From: Trebouxia sp. TZW2008
Lineage: Eukaryota; Chlorophyta; Trebouxiophyceae; Trebouxiales; Trebouxiaceae
Assembly: GCA_002118135.1 (NCBI GenBank)
Contig: BDIU01000280.1
Span: 186,001 to 250,000, forward strand
Direction: 5' to 3'
Length of the DNA: 64,000 nucleotides
Position 1 is the first letter of the stretch. Each line of letters opens with the position of its first letter. The position numbers and the translations under genes are program-made. Positions 44,201 to 55,378 of this stretch are shown piece after piece. The notes below the pieces were generated by a model. The model saw only the letters and a program-made list of their open reading frames with translations, searched no databases and was not told the DNA's origin.

Positions 44201-44539
44201 CTTCTCGATTTCAGAGTCAAGAGTGCCTGCAGTGCAGCAAGGCCACATGCAGCAGCTGAGTTTAGCTTTTCACAGAACATTTGCATCGTTTGGCTTGCAT
44301 CAAGCACCGTGAACGCAGAATGGCTAGGGGAGTTGGGTAGGCAATGACAGCGTAGCTTAGGCAATGGCAAAGGTACCTTGGAAGATGAATTTGCGGGCTG
44401 TGCAGACTTGGTCTAGCTGCTCACTGTCTTTAACAGCGATAATGTCTTTCAGCTTGAGTTTCAACAGGCTGTAGTTCACATATTGTGGTGCCCATTCAGC
44501 AAGCCTAGCATTTTCAAGGTTGTGCTGAAACTGCACCAT
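38158..44539 (-). CDS. SPX-MFS vacuolar phosphate transporter (PHT5/VPT family)
   Basis: PHT5/VPT proteins move phosphate across the vacuolar membrane, gated by inositol pyrophosphate binding to an N-terminal SPX domain. Ten minus-strand exons join in phase: 44377-44539, 43871-44226, 43396-43476, 42846-42970, 42188-42353, 41414-41534, 40626-40772, 40135-40209, 39507-39696, 38158-38941; about 735 residues (Arabidopsis ~700). SPX spans residues ~1-150, with VNYSLLKLKLK (Tyr23, Lys27) and GIRKILKKFAKH (~135-146), the basic ligand-binding helices. MFS part: CLSSGLYMANYQLVLPN, DIGAAVTMAGVVIG, GLGSARTVNRRYIADF, SAAGMALGPLLA, then a polar loop (EEPSSPGQLENG) and the C-terminal six spans with LEGSGMSLMSK and GLMSTEAGTLGRL. 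The donor of exon 5 is GC (ATG/GCGAGT). Copies of exons 3, 5, 7, 8 and 9 lie in introns. Confidence 0.92.
39108..39432 (+). repeat. GACA/CAGA microsatellite blocks
   Basis: Two (GACA)n blocks (about 39115-39250 and 39318-39432) with GGAC and GATA variants in the last intron of the SPX-MFS gene. Both strands give long artefactual frames (poly-SVCL or TDRQ). A matching block is at 53285-53370 in another gene. Confidence 0.95.
39740..39815 (-). repeat. Exon-edge copies, SPX-MFS exons 8 and 9
   Basis: A fragment of exon 9 (GTTGAATGGTTGGG context) lies at about 39745-39800. A fragment of the exon 8 start lies at about 40268-40310 (TCTGCAATGAAGCGCC). Both are acceptor-side copies in minus sense. 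Confidence 0.55.
40825..41020 (-). repeat. Acceptor-side exon-copy array, SPX-MFS exon 7
   Basis: Two copies of the exon 7 start (SSFKA.L.S.AIACI and FGNALYCIEYDTK) lie at about 40828-40945 and 40948-41015, spaced ~125 bp. Both resemble the intact exon closely but break off before its LLTGLG donor end. Confidence 0.8.
41052..41276 (+). repeat. CAG-rich interrupted microsatellite
   Basis: Four CAG runs of 6-9 triplets separated by ~35-base similar spacers (CATACGGCAGGGAAGATGTA and variants). The spacers are repeated too, so this is a higher-order tandem of [CAG run + spacer] in SPX-MFS intron 6. Confidence 0.9.
41699..41785 (+). repeat. Dispersed repeat family B, copy 2
   Basis: Shares CCTCAGCAGGCCCAGCTAGG and TACTGGAGCAATCAGCTGTC with the copy at 9079-9165. 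It is intronic in the SPX-MFS gene, on the antisense strand of that gene. Confidence 0.65.
42003..42140 (-). repeat. Donor-side copy of SPX-MFS exon 5, with a GT donor
   Basis: This copy repeats the exon 5 3' part (ERRAGIFEPAPTDVLAVATTLGLVLNCLSSGLYM) almost unchanged and ends at ATG/GTGAGG, a normal donor. The intact upstream exon 5 ends at ATG/GCGAGT. The copy lacks the exon start (MDDWEKLAQ) and an obvious acceptor. Confidence 0.85.
43185..43240 (-). repeat. Donor-side copy of SPX-MFS exon 3
   Basis: Minus-sense text CACAAGGTGCTGGTCACAGC then TGCTGCCAGG/GTGC repeats the end of exon 3 about 200 bp after it. Confidence 0.7.
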
Positions 44540-45493
44540 GATCAAAGCTGGCTACGAGACGATGAAACGCTCAGTACATTTACAGACGATGATACAGCTA
44601 CTTTTGCCCCGAGCTGACAACGTTAGTCAAGTTAGCGAACACACCCCGACACTATCGCTATATGATGCAGCGTCGCGGCGGCAGGCGCGAGTGACGGTCT
44701 GTCCTCTGCAGAACCACTCCTGTCAACCAGCAAGTCGACTGTAACTGCGTCACAGTGCCGGTGACGGAGTACTGACAGAATATTCCTACCTGTCGGTTTA
44801 AGCGCAATGAAACGCTCGTAACGCTTGCATGGCAAATCTTTCTTGATGATGTCTGCTTGTGCAGTCGCCAGTATTGTCAGGCTTTCTTGCCAGGATGCGA
44901 CACAGAGGACAAAGGTCTGATGTGGACGTCACTATGGATCATAGCACGGCAACATAAGGCAGCATTGGAGCTGAAGCTTCATGTGATGCATGATTATAAC
45001 CGTTATAATTGAACTTCATCGCCCAGGCGTTTGCTTGTATGCAATGCGATTCTAGCGGTGCAATTATGATGCTTGCTGTATGCTTGTACATGAAGGCTTC
45101 TTTACAGGTGGTGGAAATGTGATGACCCTGGGTGAAACGTATGACCAACAGACACGGTGTTCTTGAGCACAGCAAGTCAACACTGTGATAGGAATTCGAC
45201 TACAGCTGCAATTATTGAACATGCAAACAAGGTACTTGTGTACTTCAAGAGGCATCTGCAGATGGTCCACAAAAATGGCTGCATGCAGCGCACGCGCTTC
45301 AGTCATGTCCATCACCGCATATATAGACAGCAACAGCTAGTAACAAGCAACACGACAGTGAAATGATACATTACGCATACGTGGACGGCAACATGATCTT
45401 GATATAAGCAAACAGATGAATGTGATAGTTGCTGCAAATGGGCATCATGGCATCAGGGTCTTCATAATGACTCTTGTCTCTGCAAAAGGCAGA
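44540..45493. other. Intergenic region upstream of SPX-MFS
   Basis: Holds the SPX-MFS promoter side and the 3' end of GIN protein 2. Bases just above 44540 are CG-enriched. No exon is supported. Confidence 0.4.
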
Positions 45494-48400
45494 TCAACCA
45501 GCTGTAGCCAGAGCCTCAGCTCCAGGAGTAGCAGCAACAGCACCAGTGGATGAAGGAGGTGCAGAAGTTGCAAACAGCACTGCTGGTCTGGTGGCGCAGG
45601 TCTGAATGACAAACTGGCCAGTGGCTGTCTTGCCTCCCTGCCCTGACACCCCCCCTGCTGAGCCCCCAGAGGGGTTGGAAGCCTGCAGCCCAAAGCCTTG
45701 ACCTGCAACAGAGCACTAATGCTACATTGCATGCATAATAAAACGATGAACATGGTGATAATCAACAACAGGAGTGACAGTCATGGGCACAGCGACAGTG
45801 ACAATGCCAGAACCCCTGCTATACAAGAAATTCAGGATAGCAGAGGATGGAACTGATTGGAGTCAGCTGATTGCTCCAGTACGAACCTAGCTGGGCCTGC
45901 TGAGCCTGTCTAGCACACGTTCAGAACAAATGACTGCATGAGAAACCCTGCTGGCAGTAGGTCAAATGTGATACACAGGTGTGTGACCCTTGTCCTGTCT
46001 TGGCATGCAATCTGGTACTTCACAATCATTGTCGCAATCACTATGCTACATGCACAGAAAATGTCGTTACATGAACAGCAATGCAACATGTGTGCCCTAC
46101 AATGGTGTGAACACAGCTGCTGTTTCTTTCTGAACCTTGAATCCTTGTCAAGCGCTGGAACCCATGCTCAAAGTTGTGTGATCACACTGCAGCTATGGGT
46201 CTCAGCGGTTCCACAAGGGCCCAATGGCAGAAGTTGAACAAAAGCTGTGTACTGTCCATCTGCTGAATGTTGTGTGCATTGCATTGGCTGAAATCTTGTG
46301 CTACAGTTGCACTACACATCACGTATTCCCAGCATTGCTGTCCAACTCTTGTATCCTCAACTGTACAACCTCCAGTCAACATGACACCACTGAGACCGGC
46401 TCTGCTGGTGTGCAATGCTACACGGGGCTAACAGGTCTAGCATTACTCAGCTTCAGAGGAGGTCTTGATGAGGGCATGTCAACTGAACTCTGTACAGTTG
46501 AGAGAGCATGCACTGGACATCAATGCTGGTGACAGCTCTGCAGGCACTGCACACCATCAGACCAGACTCCAATACTGCCGTACTAAACAAATCCTGTGAA
46601 GTCAAGGGCATGCATAGCAGCTGAGTTCTGTGCAATTGAGGACATGCACTAGACAGCAGTGCTGAGAAAAGGTGTGGCATCAGCTACCATGTCAGCGGTG
46701 TCTTACCAGTTGATTGCTATACAGGCAAAGGGCATGCACTAGACAGCAATGCTGTGAACAGCTCTGCAGGCACTGCACATCATCAGAACAGATGCCAGCA
46801 CTGCCATCTAACTAAATGCTATAAAGCCAAGGGCATGCATAATAGCTGAATTCTGTGCAGTTGAGGACATGCACTAGACAGCGGAGCTGGAAACAGGCGT
46901 AGCATTGCTCACCGTCAGAAGAGATATCCATGGTGGATACTAGCTGAATGCTATACAGGCAAGGGCATGCTCTAAACAGATGTGCTGGGAACAGAGGTGG
47001 TATTGCTCACTTTCAGAGAGAGGCTTAGAGGTGCCACTACAGTCAAATGGGCCTTTAGGAGGAAGAGCATAAGCTAAATGCTGCTTGCGGTCTGTATACA
47101 TCTTCTTACTGGCGTCTAAGCCTATACATATCTGCACCTGGCGGAAAGTATGCAGGACGACATTGAGGCATGCACTGGACAGCAGTGCTGAGAATAGTGT
47201 GGCATTGCTCACCATCAGAAGAGGTCTCAGTGGTACCAGTAGAGCCATCTGGGCCTGAGGAAGAAGAGCTGTAGGCACTTGCACTGTTGGTGCCAGTGGC
47301 CTCGCTTGATGAGGACACACCGTTGTCGCCGTCAAAGCTACATCACATATGTTTAACATTGGTTTCATCACAATTGGCATTCCTATGAACCCTTGACTCA
47401 TTCAAAGCACTGCATAATCTGTACATGCGTAGCAATGCCCAAGCTATCAGTGACTGCATATGAATGCTGAGAATGACGCGCCACAGACACCATCAAAGAT
47501 GTAGTACAATGGCAGATACTTGACAAATGTCCTGCCTATCAGTGTGACGCAAGAGCATGGCCAATGCAAACAAATTGAATGCAGAGCCCCTTTGACAGAC
47601 GTCCTTGCTGTGCTCAATTACTACACCTGACTACTGCACATATACTTGCAGCATTGCATGCTCCAAGGCATTCTGCTATAGAGCAGATATTGCAAATTGA
47701 CGCCGGGCAAGCTTGATATGCGTTCAGGCTGCTTGCACTTGCATGCATGCACAAGCCTTTGATCAATCAGAGGGCGCCACAGTACGCCAACACACAGCTA
47801 TCAGAAGCCAAAGTACCCACTTGATGTTCTGTGCTTGGTTGACAGTTGCAGGTCCAGCAGGGGTTGAGATCTGGGCTACACTGCCAGCACCGCCTGCACA
47901 AATGGCAGCAATCAAGCTGTGCATCGTTTTCTGCAATTCTTTTGCCAATTTTTATTGAACCCTTTCACCGTCATACATCACAATGTCCTTTGACATGCTG
48001 GTGTGTAATGCTGTATGCCAACGGCATGTGACAATCTGGCGTCCCTGCTGAAGTACTGTAATCATGCTATGCCTAGCACAGCAAACCAGCATCATGATGG
48101 CTGTACAAGATGCTTCAGGTAATGAAATCATGCTATGTCAAACAAGAAGACTGGCCATGTGATACAAGCATCCAGTCTACGCAGCAAGTCCTGCTGCCTG
48201 GCATAGCATGATGGCGGTGCTTGTGCATCTTGTACAGCCCTGAGGATGCGAATCAGCAGATGGACACCAGATTGTATATGTGCTGACGTCCTGCCAAGGG
48301 GCCGCGCTCTTGCTACACATGCGGGGATTGTGTCATGCGCAGCAGATATTGAAAACTTGTGAGCATGGCTTTGATGTGCATGCAAGCATGTGCCATTGCA

Positions 48401-51032
48401 GCTTGAGTTAACATGTGTTGTAGTCACTGTGGCAGTGCCTATGCCCCGACGTTGACTCAGGCACAGCACTCTCATTCAGCATGATCTCATTGCAACATGT
48501 TCCCTTGGACAGCAGCAGAGCTGTGGCGCCTCAGCTGCAGCCTAAGCTCTGAGAGCTAAGCTGTCGTGCAGATTCACAACAGGCAACATAGATGTGCAGA
48601 TCGACAGATGTGCTGCCTCGATAATTACTAATTGCCAGCACGCTGAGCAAGCATGTGCAGATCAACAAGTGTGCTGCCAGGCAACTGCAAGCCTGCATAC
48701 AAGTAGTGCTTGTGTCACATGCAGCAGATGCTTGGGTTACCTGAGCATTGGAAGCTGCCAGTGACCTGTAAGCCACAACTGTAGGTGATTTGCTTAGCTG
48801 GCACGCTGGGAGAAGAGACAGAGGTGCAAACCCCACTTGGTGCAGCACTCCCCTGCAAAGGTGCAACATCAGCAGTCAAGAGGAATGCAAACACATGCAC
48901 AGGCTACTCAACTGAGACTGAGACAGCAGCCGTCCAGCACGAAATCAGACAGTCTGCACTGAAGGTCTTTGCGCTGTTTGGACATTTGTCAAAAGGCTGA
49001 GACAGCGAGGTGCCCAGCAGCAAAGATTCCAGGAATGCACAAGGATTGTCATCTTTATTGCCTTCCCTTGGAGAGGCTGAGAGAGAGTAAGAAGCACAGC
49101 TCTGGGGCTGGCAACGGCTTTGATGTATGCTCAGGCAACAGAAAGCTGTGGCAAAAGACGGCAGTGACATGCACAAACACATGCAGCATCGTCTGCATCG
49201 CCACCTCTGCCATACTTGATTGAGTATGTGACAGAAGACGATGCAATCTGTGCTACATCTGCCGTCTGCTGATTACTGCCATGCTTACTGCCGCGCATTG
49301 TCACACCAAGAGGCAGGTTGCATAAAACAAAGACAAAATCAACACTCTGAGCACAGACAATAAAAATAATAAATAAATGGTGACGCGTTCCAGCACATGT
49401 GCTAGGTGTGTATGGCCCAAGTCCTGTCCCGCCAGGCCGGCTTGTTCTGAGCACAGATGTTTTGTAAGATTAACTGATGAGCTGCGCAACAGCCATCTTG
49501 AGACCCCTTTGAGAGTGAATGTGTCAAGCAAGTGCATTGGCAGCTACCAGGCTAGACATCTTGCTTATACACTTACCGATACAGTACACTTGCCATCAAC
49601 CAGAGTGACTGTGCCTGCACTGCCAGGTGAACTTGATACTGCCGTTCCTGCAATACAAGCGAAGGTCAACCTCAGCCTGTCAAGAGCATCTTGGAAACCA
49701 TTGGCATCACGAAAGAGTGCAGTAACGGAAGCAGTCATTCAGCTTCAGCTTGTTGTTGAGAGACAGTATATCAAAGCCAAAGCAATGCAAATGTGGATGG
49801 TGCTGAGGCTGACAATGACAGCTGGAGCAAGGCATTATGTCAGACTACTTCACACCTGTACAACAGCAAGAGTTTGCCAGCAAGACACTGCAGCAGCAAA
49901 GGCCAGTTGGCATTGTTTCAGGTTCCTTACGTGATAGGAGGTGCACAATAAGGAATATGCAGCTGCACAGGTGTGCTTGCCAGCAGATATTCAGAGAGGC
50001 ATGCAATCGCACAAATGTTGCAGGCCAGCAGTTTCATGCAATTGTTCAAGTGTTGCACTGCATGCGGGTGACACAGAAGACATACCGCCTGTAGGCAACA
50101 CGATGGTCTTGCCAGAGCCAGACACAGCTGCAGCAGCGCCTGCTGCCACTCCTGAAGTGAAGATGGTGCCTGTCCCAGTGTTGGCCAGAGTCAAGGCACC
50201 TAGGTTGCCAGCAACAGCAATGGTCCCCGCACTGCAGTGAAGAAGATGAGTCAGAAGAAGCCTTGCGTGCACAGGCAAGCTCATGCAGCCTTTGTGAGTC
50301 AGACATTTGCCTGTGCAGATTGCATGCTTGCTTGACAGCAAAAACATGCAGAGCTTGTGGTGCCTGTTTGCTGCTCCCTCTGGATCTGCTGAAGCCTGAT
50401 GCAGACGGCTGCAAAGTTGTGTGCAGACGCCTAACTGGGATGATGCATGCTACATGTCTGGAGTCGCATGATGGTTGCTGTTGCATGACAGCAAGCTGTA
50501 CTTTGCATGGCAGCAGCTTTATGCAGACGTTGAGGAAGTCAGACTCTCAGACTGATTGGAGGTCAGACTAGTGTCGACTGCAGGCTGACACTCACCCGCT
50601 AGCCGTGAGTGCACCGCTGGCAGCAGCCAGTCCGTCAGCAAGCAAAGTCGAGCTGCCAGCGACTGCCGCTGTCAGCTTGCTAGACGTGAAGCCGTTCCTG
50701 AGTAGCACCTGCGTCTGTGGGGCGGTGACGGTCACTCCTGTCAGCTTGGAAGCTGGGAGACTGACGATGCATTGAATCGGCTGCGTGGTGGTGAAGCCCC
50801 CGGACGTCTGCAGGGACAGCAGTCCTCCGCTGCCGACGGTAGCCTGAAAGACGTCTTTGACAGCTTGCTCCGCAGCTATTTGCACAGCGTAGCTGGGGCC
50901 GGGCTGGATGGCGACGTTGAAAGGCACGCAGACTTGGACATCAGAGAAAGGCTGGACGTTGATGGTGGTGTAGTCCTGCGCAGAAGCTCCTACAGCCAAT
51001 AAGGCCAGGCCCAGAAGCAAGGTCCGCATCAT
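45494..51032 (-). CDS. Secreted GIN-domain-like (DUF2807-like) protein 2
   Basis: Seven minus-strand exons join in phase: 50596-51032, 50086-50231, 49577-49647, 48741-48852, 47821-47893, 47213-47337, 45494-45702; about 390 residues. A signal peptide (MMRTLLLGLALLAVGASA, 1-18) leads into PFSDVQVCVPFNVAI, SLPASKLTGVTVTAPQTQVL and TVTLVDGKC, the same GIN-like beta pattern as protein 1. A Cys-paired segment (ITYSCGLQVTGSFQC) and Ser/Gly/Thr-rich tails follow. Exon lengths and phases match protein 1 (146/146, 71/74, 112/115), but exon 1 here equals exons 1 and 2 of protein 1 with no intron between them. It probably shares an extracellular role with protein 1. Start chosen at the first ATG of the hydrophobic leader. 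Confidence 0.78.
45845..45925 (-). repeat. Dispersed repeat family B, copy 3
   Basis: Minus-sense text AGGCTCAGCAGGCCCAGCTA and TACTGGAGCAATCAGCTGAC matches the two plus-strand copies. It lies in the last intron of GIN protein 2. Confidence 0.65.
46440..47212 (-). repeat. Donor-side exon-copy array, GIN protein 2 exon 6
   Basis: About six units of ~110-120 bp carry a trace of the exon 6 end with its donor (TCTTCTGATG/GTGAGCAAT in the real one) followed by intron text CAGCACTGCTGTCTAGTGCA in minus sense. The exon part is badly decayed while the intron part stays recognisable. The nearest unit (about 47005-47040) is the clearest. Confidence 0.65.
49355..49455 (-). mobile_element. Dispersed repeat family A (possible LINE 3' end), copy 3
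   Basis: Minus-sense core CAAGCCGGCCTGGCGGGACA then CTTGGGCCATACACACCTAG and TGCTGGAACGCGTCACC, ending in an ATTTATTTATTATTTTTATT tail. This is the best-preserved copy and lies in an intron of GIN protein 2. Confidence 0.6.
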
Positions 51033-51833
51033 TTTGCACGCTGCTCGCTGCGCTGCCGGCTGAGCTGAGTCAGACACGTCCCGAAAGGCCGACAACACGC
51101 TGAAGCAAGGAGTCCTGATGCACCCTGGGATCAGCCGTTCAGATGTTCTGAGCGTATCTTGGAGCCTCCAGTGATCTTGCGTATTGCTGGCTGAAAGCTT
51201 AGGCTATGCGTCTTTGATCACGTTTATGAAAATGAATACAGAAATTCAACCTGGCAAGCCATGTGGTACTGCCAAGGGGCATCACTCGACTGCGTGAAGA
51301 CGCTACAGAAGATTTCTGACCATGTGACCCTACTGCAGGTACAGCTGGCAGGATCAAGGAGACGCCAAATAGTTGGACAAGCCAAGATGCCTCTTTACCT
51401 CAGCGCACAGTCAGACGCATGACCAAATCCAAGGCAACGCAGTGCCGACCTGGCCCCACGTGTGCACTTAGAAGCAGGGCTCCAGACAGACAAGCTGTGG
51501 TAAAAGCATGCATATGCAGTACGCTGCTTGCATTGCATAGCATGCAAGACGCAATCATGATCATGCATACGCCAAAAAGCATGCATGATCACTCGCGCAT
51601 CTGAGTCAGCAGACTTGTGCTGCTTACATCCAACATCAGTCTCAGTGTCGACACTACATTGCAGGCCTGTATGACAAAGCTACACTACAGAAGCAACTGA
51701 AGCAAAAGAACACCATACATTAATATTACTGTTTCTTGAGGCTGCATATGAAGCAGCAGACAAGACGTGGTGTCTACAAAGATATAGCAGGGGTGGTCTC
51801 TATTTTACATCTTTTCAGGCCAGCACAAGCTGC
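51033..51833. other. Intergenic region upstream of GIN protein 2
   Basis: Contains the GIN protein 2 promoter side and the 3' end of the GATA-type gene. A small inverted repeat of GCATGCAT/ATGATCATGCAT type is seen near 51505-51590. No exon is supported. Confidence 0.4.
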
Positions 51834-53286
51834 CTAGAACTCCTCCTTCACCCTGGGCTCCTGCTCAGCGGCAGTACAGCTGCGCACAACCTTCAGCTTG
51901 ATGCGCGTCTGCTGGCCCTGCAGACCCATCAAACCACTAGCCCCCTTGCCATCTTCCCTCTCACCCTCATCAGCCTTCTTGCTAGCATGGGACAATCTGG
52001 CTGCATTGGCTATGGCCCACATGTTACGGCTGCTTGAGCTAGTGCTAGCCTCAGTCTGCCATCTCTTAGCCTCAGGCTCAGCATTGCTGCCGTCAGCACT
52101 CCTCTTCTTGTTGGCTGCATGGGCTGCAGCAGTGGCTGGAGGGGCAGCAGTGGCTGGAGAGGCAGCAGCGGTGGCATCTACCCTGTCCGTCAAAGGGGAA
52201 GCTGCAGGACCGCTTGAAGCGCGCAGCATGCTGGTTCCAGCTGCCCACCGCTGCATAGTGCTGAGCTGGACAGTGTCAGGAACTCTTGCCACCAGGTTGT
52301 TACCTGCCCAAGGCTGCATCCTGCTGAAAGGGCCCACAGCTGGGGCAGCAGCTGCCACAGCTGCAGGGCTGAACTGCACACTGGCTGACCTGGCTATTGA
52401 GGATGACTCAGGGAGGCTGTCAGCTGAGAGCTGGTGGGAGCCTGCCCTGGCCAGCTGGGGCTGGTGGGAAAACGCCCTGGGCTGGGGCTGGTGGGGAAGT
52501 GCCCTGGCCTCATCATGCTGGTGAAGAAGACCTCTGCTGTTACCTGCTGGCCGCTTGATTGCTGCTGAGCCAGTTGAGCCCCTCCGACCCAAGTTTGGCC
52601 TGTCAAGATCCATTGCCTGCATGTGAAAACAGCTGTTCAGCAAATTCTGCCAAGGAAAACGACATGAAGACCAGCTTAAATCAACATGTTACAGTGCTGT
52701 GACATGTATTCTGATATAAATTTCAACATAGATGAGGCACTTGGGATGCAGAAAACCGCTTCACATGCTTCCTGTCAAGTTTATTGGCAAGCATTGTACG
52801 CAAACCTTCTAGCAGCAAAAGGCTTTGAAGCATGCAACTGCTGCATCAAGGTGCAACCTTCAGCCACTTGTTATGTGATTGATGCATGGTAATCAAGCTG
52901 CAATGAGCAAACATGATTGCAATTGTTCTGGTACTTTGACCTGTTGCACACAAGTGCTTCTGTCAGTCACAGCAATGAAACGCAGAAGCATCTGGATGAT
53001 AGACATGCAGCGAAAGTGCTGTCTTATACAAACAGCATGTTGAAACTGGGCTTACCTCATCTCTTGGGGGGCTGTCAGGATGCCTAAACTCCCACACACC
53101 ACACTTGTTGCACAAAGGCTCACCACTGTGGCGTCCACCGAGAGCACCACGCCTCCAGGTAGCAGATTCTGCAGGGCAAGGCAGCATTGTAAATACATGT
53201 TGTTGACTGTTCAAGTAGCTATAGTGTCGCTTCATAGTAATCTGCACGGCAATCCAGCTTTTCTTTACTTGCTGTTGAAAGAGAGA

Positions 53287-53323
<37 letters not shown>

Positions 53324-55378
53324 CAGACATAGACACAGACACAGACACAGACAGACATACAGACACAGGCGGACAGACACTTACTTGTCACAAAGCAAAC
53401 GGCACAAGGGCCGCCCTCCTTCTGGCCCTTGGGCCCTCCAGAGGGCTTGGGGCTGCCACTTGAGCTGCCATGGGGGGCAGCAAGGGGGTTGTGCTTGGGC
53501 TGCTTGGGGGCAGAGACCTTGACCTTCCTGGGGCTTGGGGTAGGGGTGTAGTCCTCCAGGTCAGCCAGGCTCTGCTTGGCAACCCTACCTTTCCTGACAC
53601 CTCCCACAATCTCATCTTCCTGCAAGCCACAAGGATTGTATTTCAGAGGTGATCACCCGTGTCAGCAGCTGGGTATTGCCAGGGGCAGTCAAGGGCAGTC
53701 CTGGTCTGACAACCAATTCTTCAGATGCCGGGCTGGCTTGTACTTGATACAGAGCATGTGATGTTCATGTTGTGTCAGGCAGGTGAGACATGGCCAACCA
53801 AGGCAAGATTGCAGTGCAATTGACAGTGCACTTTGAGTCTTGGCTAAAGCACAGCATACAAAGAAACCTCCTTGTGCACTGTTCAAACCTGGAGTGCAAT
53901 TGATTGTGTTCCAGCCTGCTCCAGGCACAATGAGGGGCTCAGGTGGACGGAAATTGACCAAGACAGAAAGTGACAAGTTGGACAGATTTTCCTCACCACA
54001 TCAGCAATGCCTCGTGAGTAAGACACTGATGTGCAAGGCAGACATTGCAAGCCCTCTTGGGCAGTGACATCACTCTCTTCACACTGTAGCCTACCTTTGT
54101 GTCCAGGGTAGTCAGAAATGTGGGACTCCGCTTGGCAGTGTCAGCCGAAAGACTCTGATGAAGCAGCGTCAGGCTGGACAACAAAAAGGCAAATTAAGTG
54201 GCAGTGCTCTGCCTGTCCATGCAAGCAAACAGCAAAAAGCACATCTGCTATTTTCCTTCTCTATATGTGTTTTCCACACATACATGTCTGATGAATAGGT
54301 ACTTAATACAAATTGGGAGAGAACCCTTACCTCCCACAACTTCTTGGGTGTGTGCCTAACCGGAAGATCCCGGGAGAAACGAGGGCTCAAAGCTTCCTTG
54401 GCACTTGTCTTCCTCTCAAGCTCCTTCAAAGGTTGCACCTGGCTCACGCCAACAGCTGCAGCTGCATCAGGCACATACAATTTAGACTCACACTTTTGAC
54501 CTGACATTGTTTACTTTGCACTATGAATGATGGTGAGCTTGCACTGTGAAAGCTGACGGACGCATGGTCAGTATCGATGATGTCAGCACAATACAGGGTA
54601 TCAAGTACAGGCAGCAATGAATCGCTTAACAAGGGAAGCAATGCTGGAATCTGGGTACAGCTACATCAGATATGCTGAGCAGACAGACAGCACACTGCAA
54701 TACATCATGTACGCTCGCAAACTGTGCCGTAACATATGCTTGCAGCGTTGCACATGCCAGCGCTGTGCACATGAAAATCAACACAGTGAAAACACAGGAC
54801 AGACGCTGCCAAAGCAAAGCACTACAGTGAAAACACAGGACAGACGCTGCCAAAGCGAAGCACTACAACGTCAGGTTGGGTACAATCCAAAGTACAGGGG
54901 GGAAAGGACCACCTGCTGCCTTGGGCTTGCGCCCAGGCTTCTTGTGGACAGGGACATTCTCAACCTCTTCAGCAGGCCTTGACTTCTTCATAGGCTTGCG
55001 CTGACGCTTTCTGATAGGCAAAGGCCGGTCCAGGGCAGAAGCCAGGTGGCTAAACGCTGATGCATGGGTAGCCAGGGAGTCAAGGTTGTGCAAGTCATCC
55101 TCAACTTGTGTGGTGGTGTTGCTGCTGCTTCCACTGCTTGGGGAGGTACCCACAACTGCAGAGAACAACACAATTTTCAGCAGATTTTGGGAAGCTGCTT
55201 TGCCACATGTCAGTAGGCAGGATGCTTCGAGTGCTGTGTTTCCGGCTCGATGCGGTCGGAACGTACCGTCGTAAGCTGCTTTGAACGCCGGTGGTGCATG
55301 GTTGTCGGGCAAAGGGTAGAAACAAGCCTCCATTCCAATGTAGTACTCCGCGTTCATGCCTGAGTAGGACCTCTCCAT
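51834..55378 (-). CDS. GATA-type zinc finger and AT-hook protein
   Basis: A nuclear DNA-binding protein by its domains. Seven minus-strand exons join in phase: 55267-55378, 54913-55155, 54331-54461, 54095-54154, 53385-53619, 53056-53168, 51834-52616; about 558 residues. An AT-hook-like KKPGRKPK is at 109-116 after a basic stretch (RKRQRKPMKKSR). The zinc finger is split over exons 5 and 6: Cys254, Cys257, Cys280, Cys283, with TWRRGALGG and LCNKCGVW, a C-x2-C-x22-C-x2-C spacing longer than the usual 17-20. The C-terminal half is low-complexity Ala/Ser/Pro with HQPQ motifs and a final LKV...RVKEEF. The start is the first ATG of the exon (MERSYSGMNAEYYIG); an upstream coding exon cannot be excluded. 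No exon-copy arrays were noticed in this gene. Confidence 0.8.
53285..53372 (+). repeat. GACA microsatellite in GATA-type gene intron
   Basis: (GACA)n then (GACACA)n blocks in intron 5, adjacent to the finger-splitting splice site. Same motif as 39108-39432. Confidence 0.95.

Noticed and set aside
51898..52524. 208-codon plus-strand open frame rich in Leu/Ala
   Set aside because: Antisense shadow of the low-complexity last exon of the GATA-type gene.
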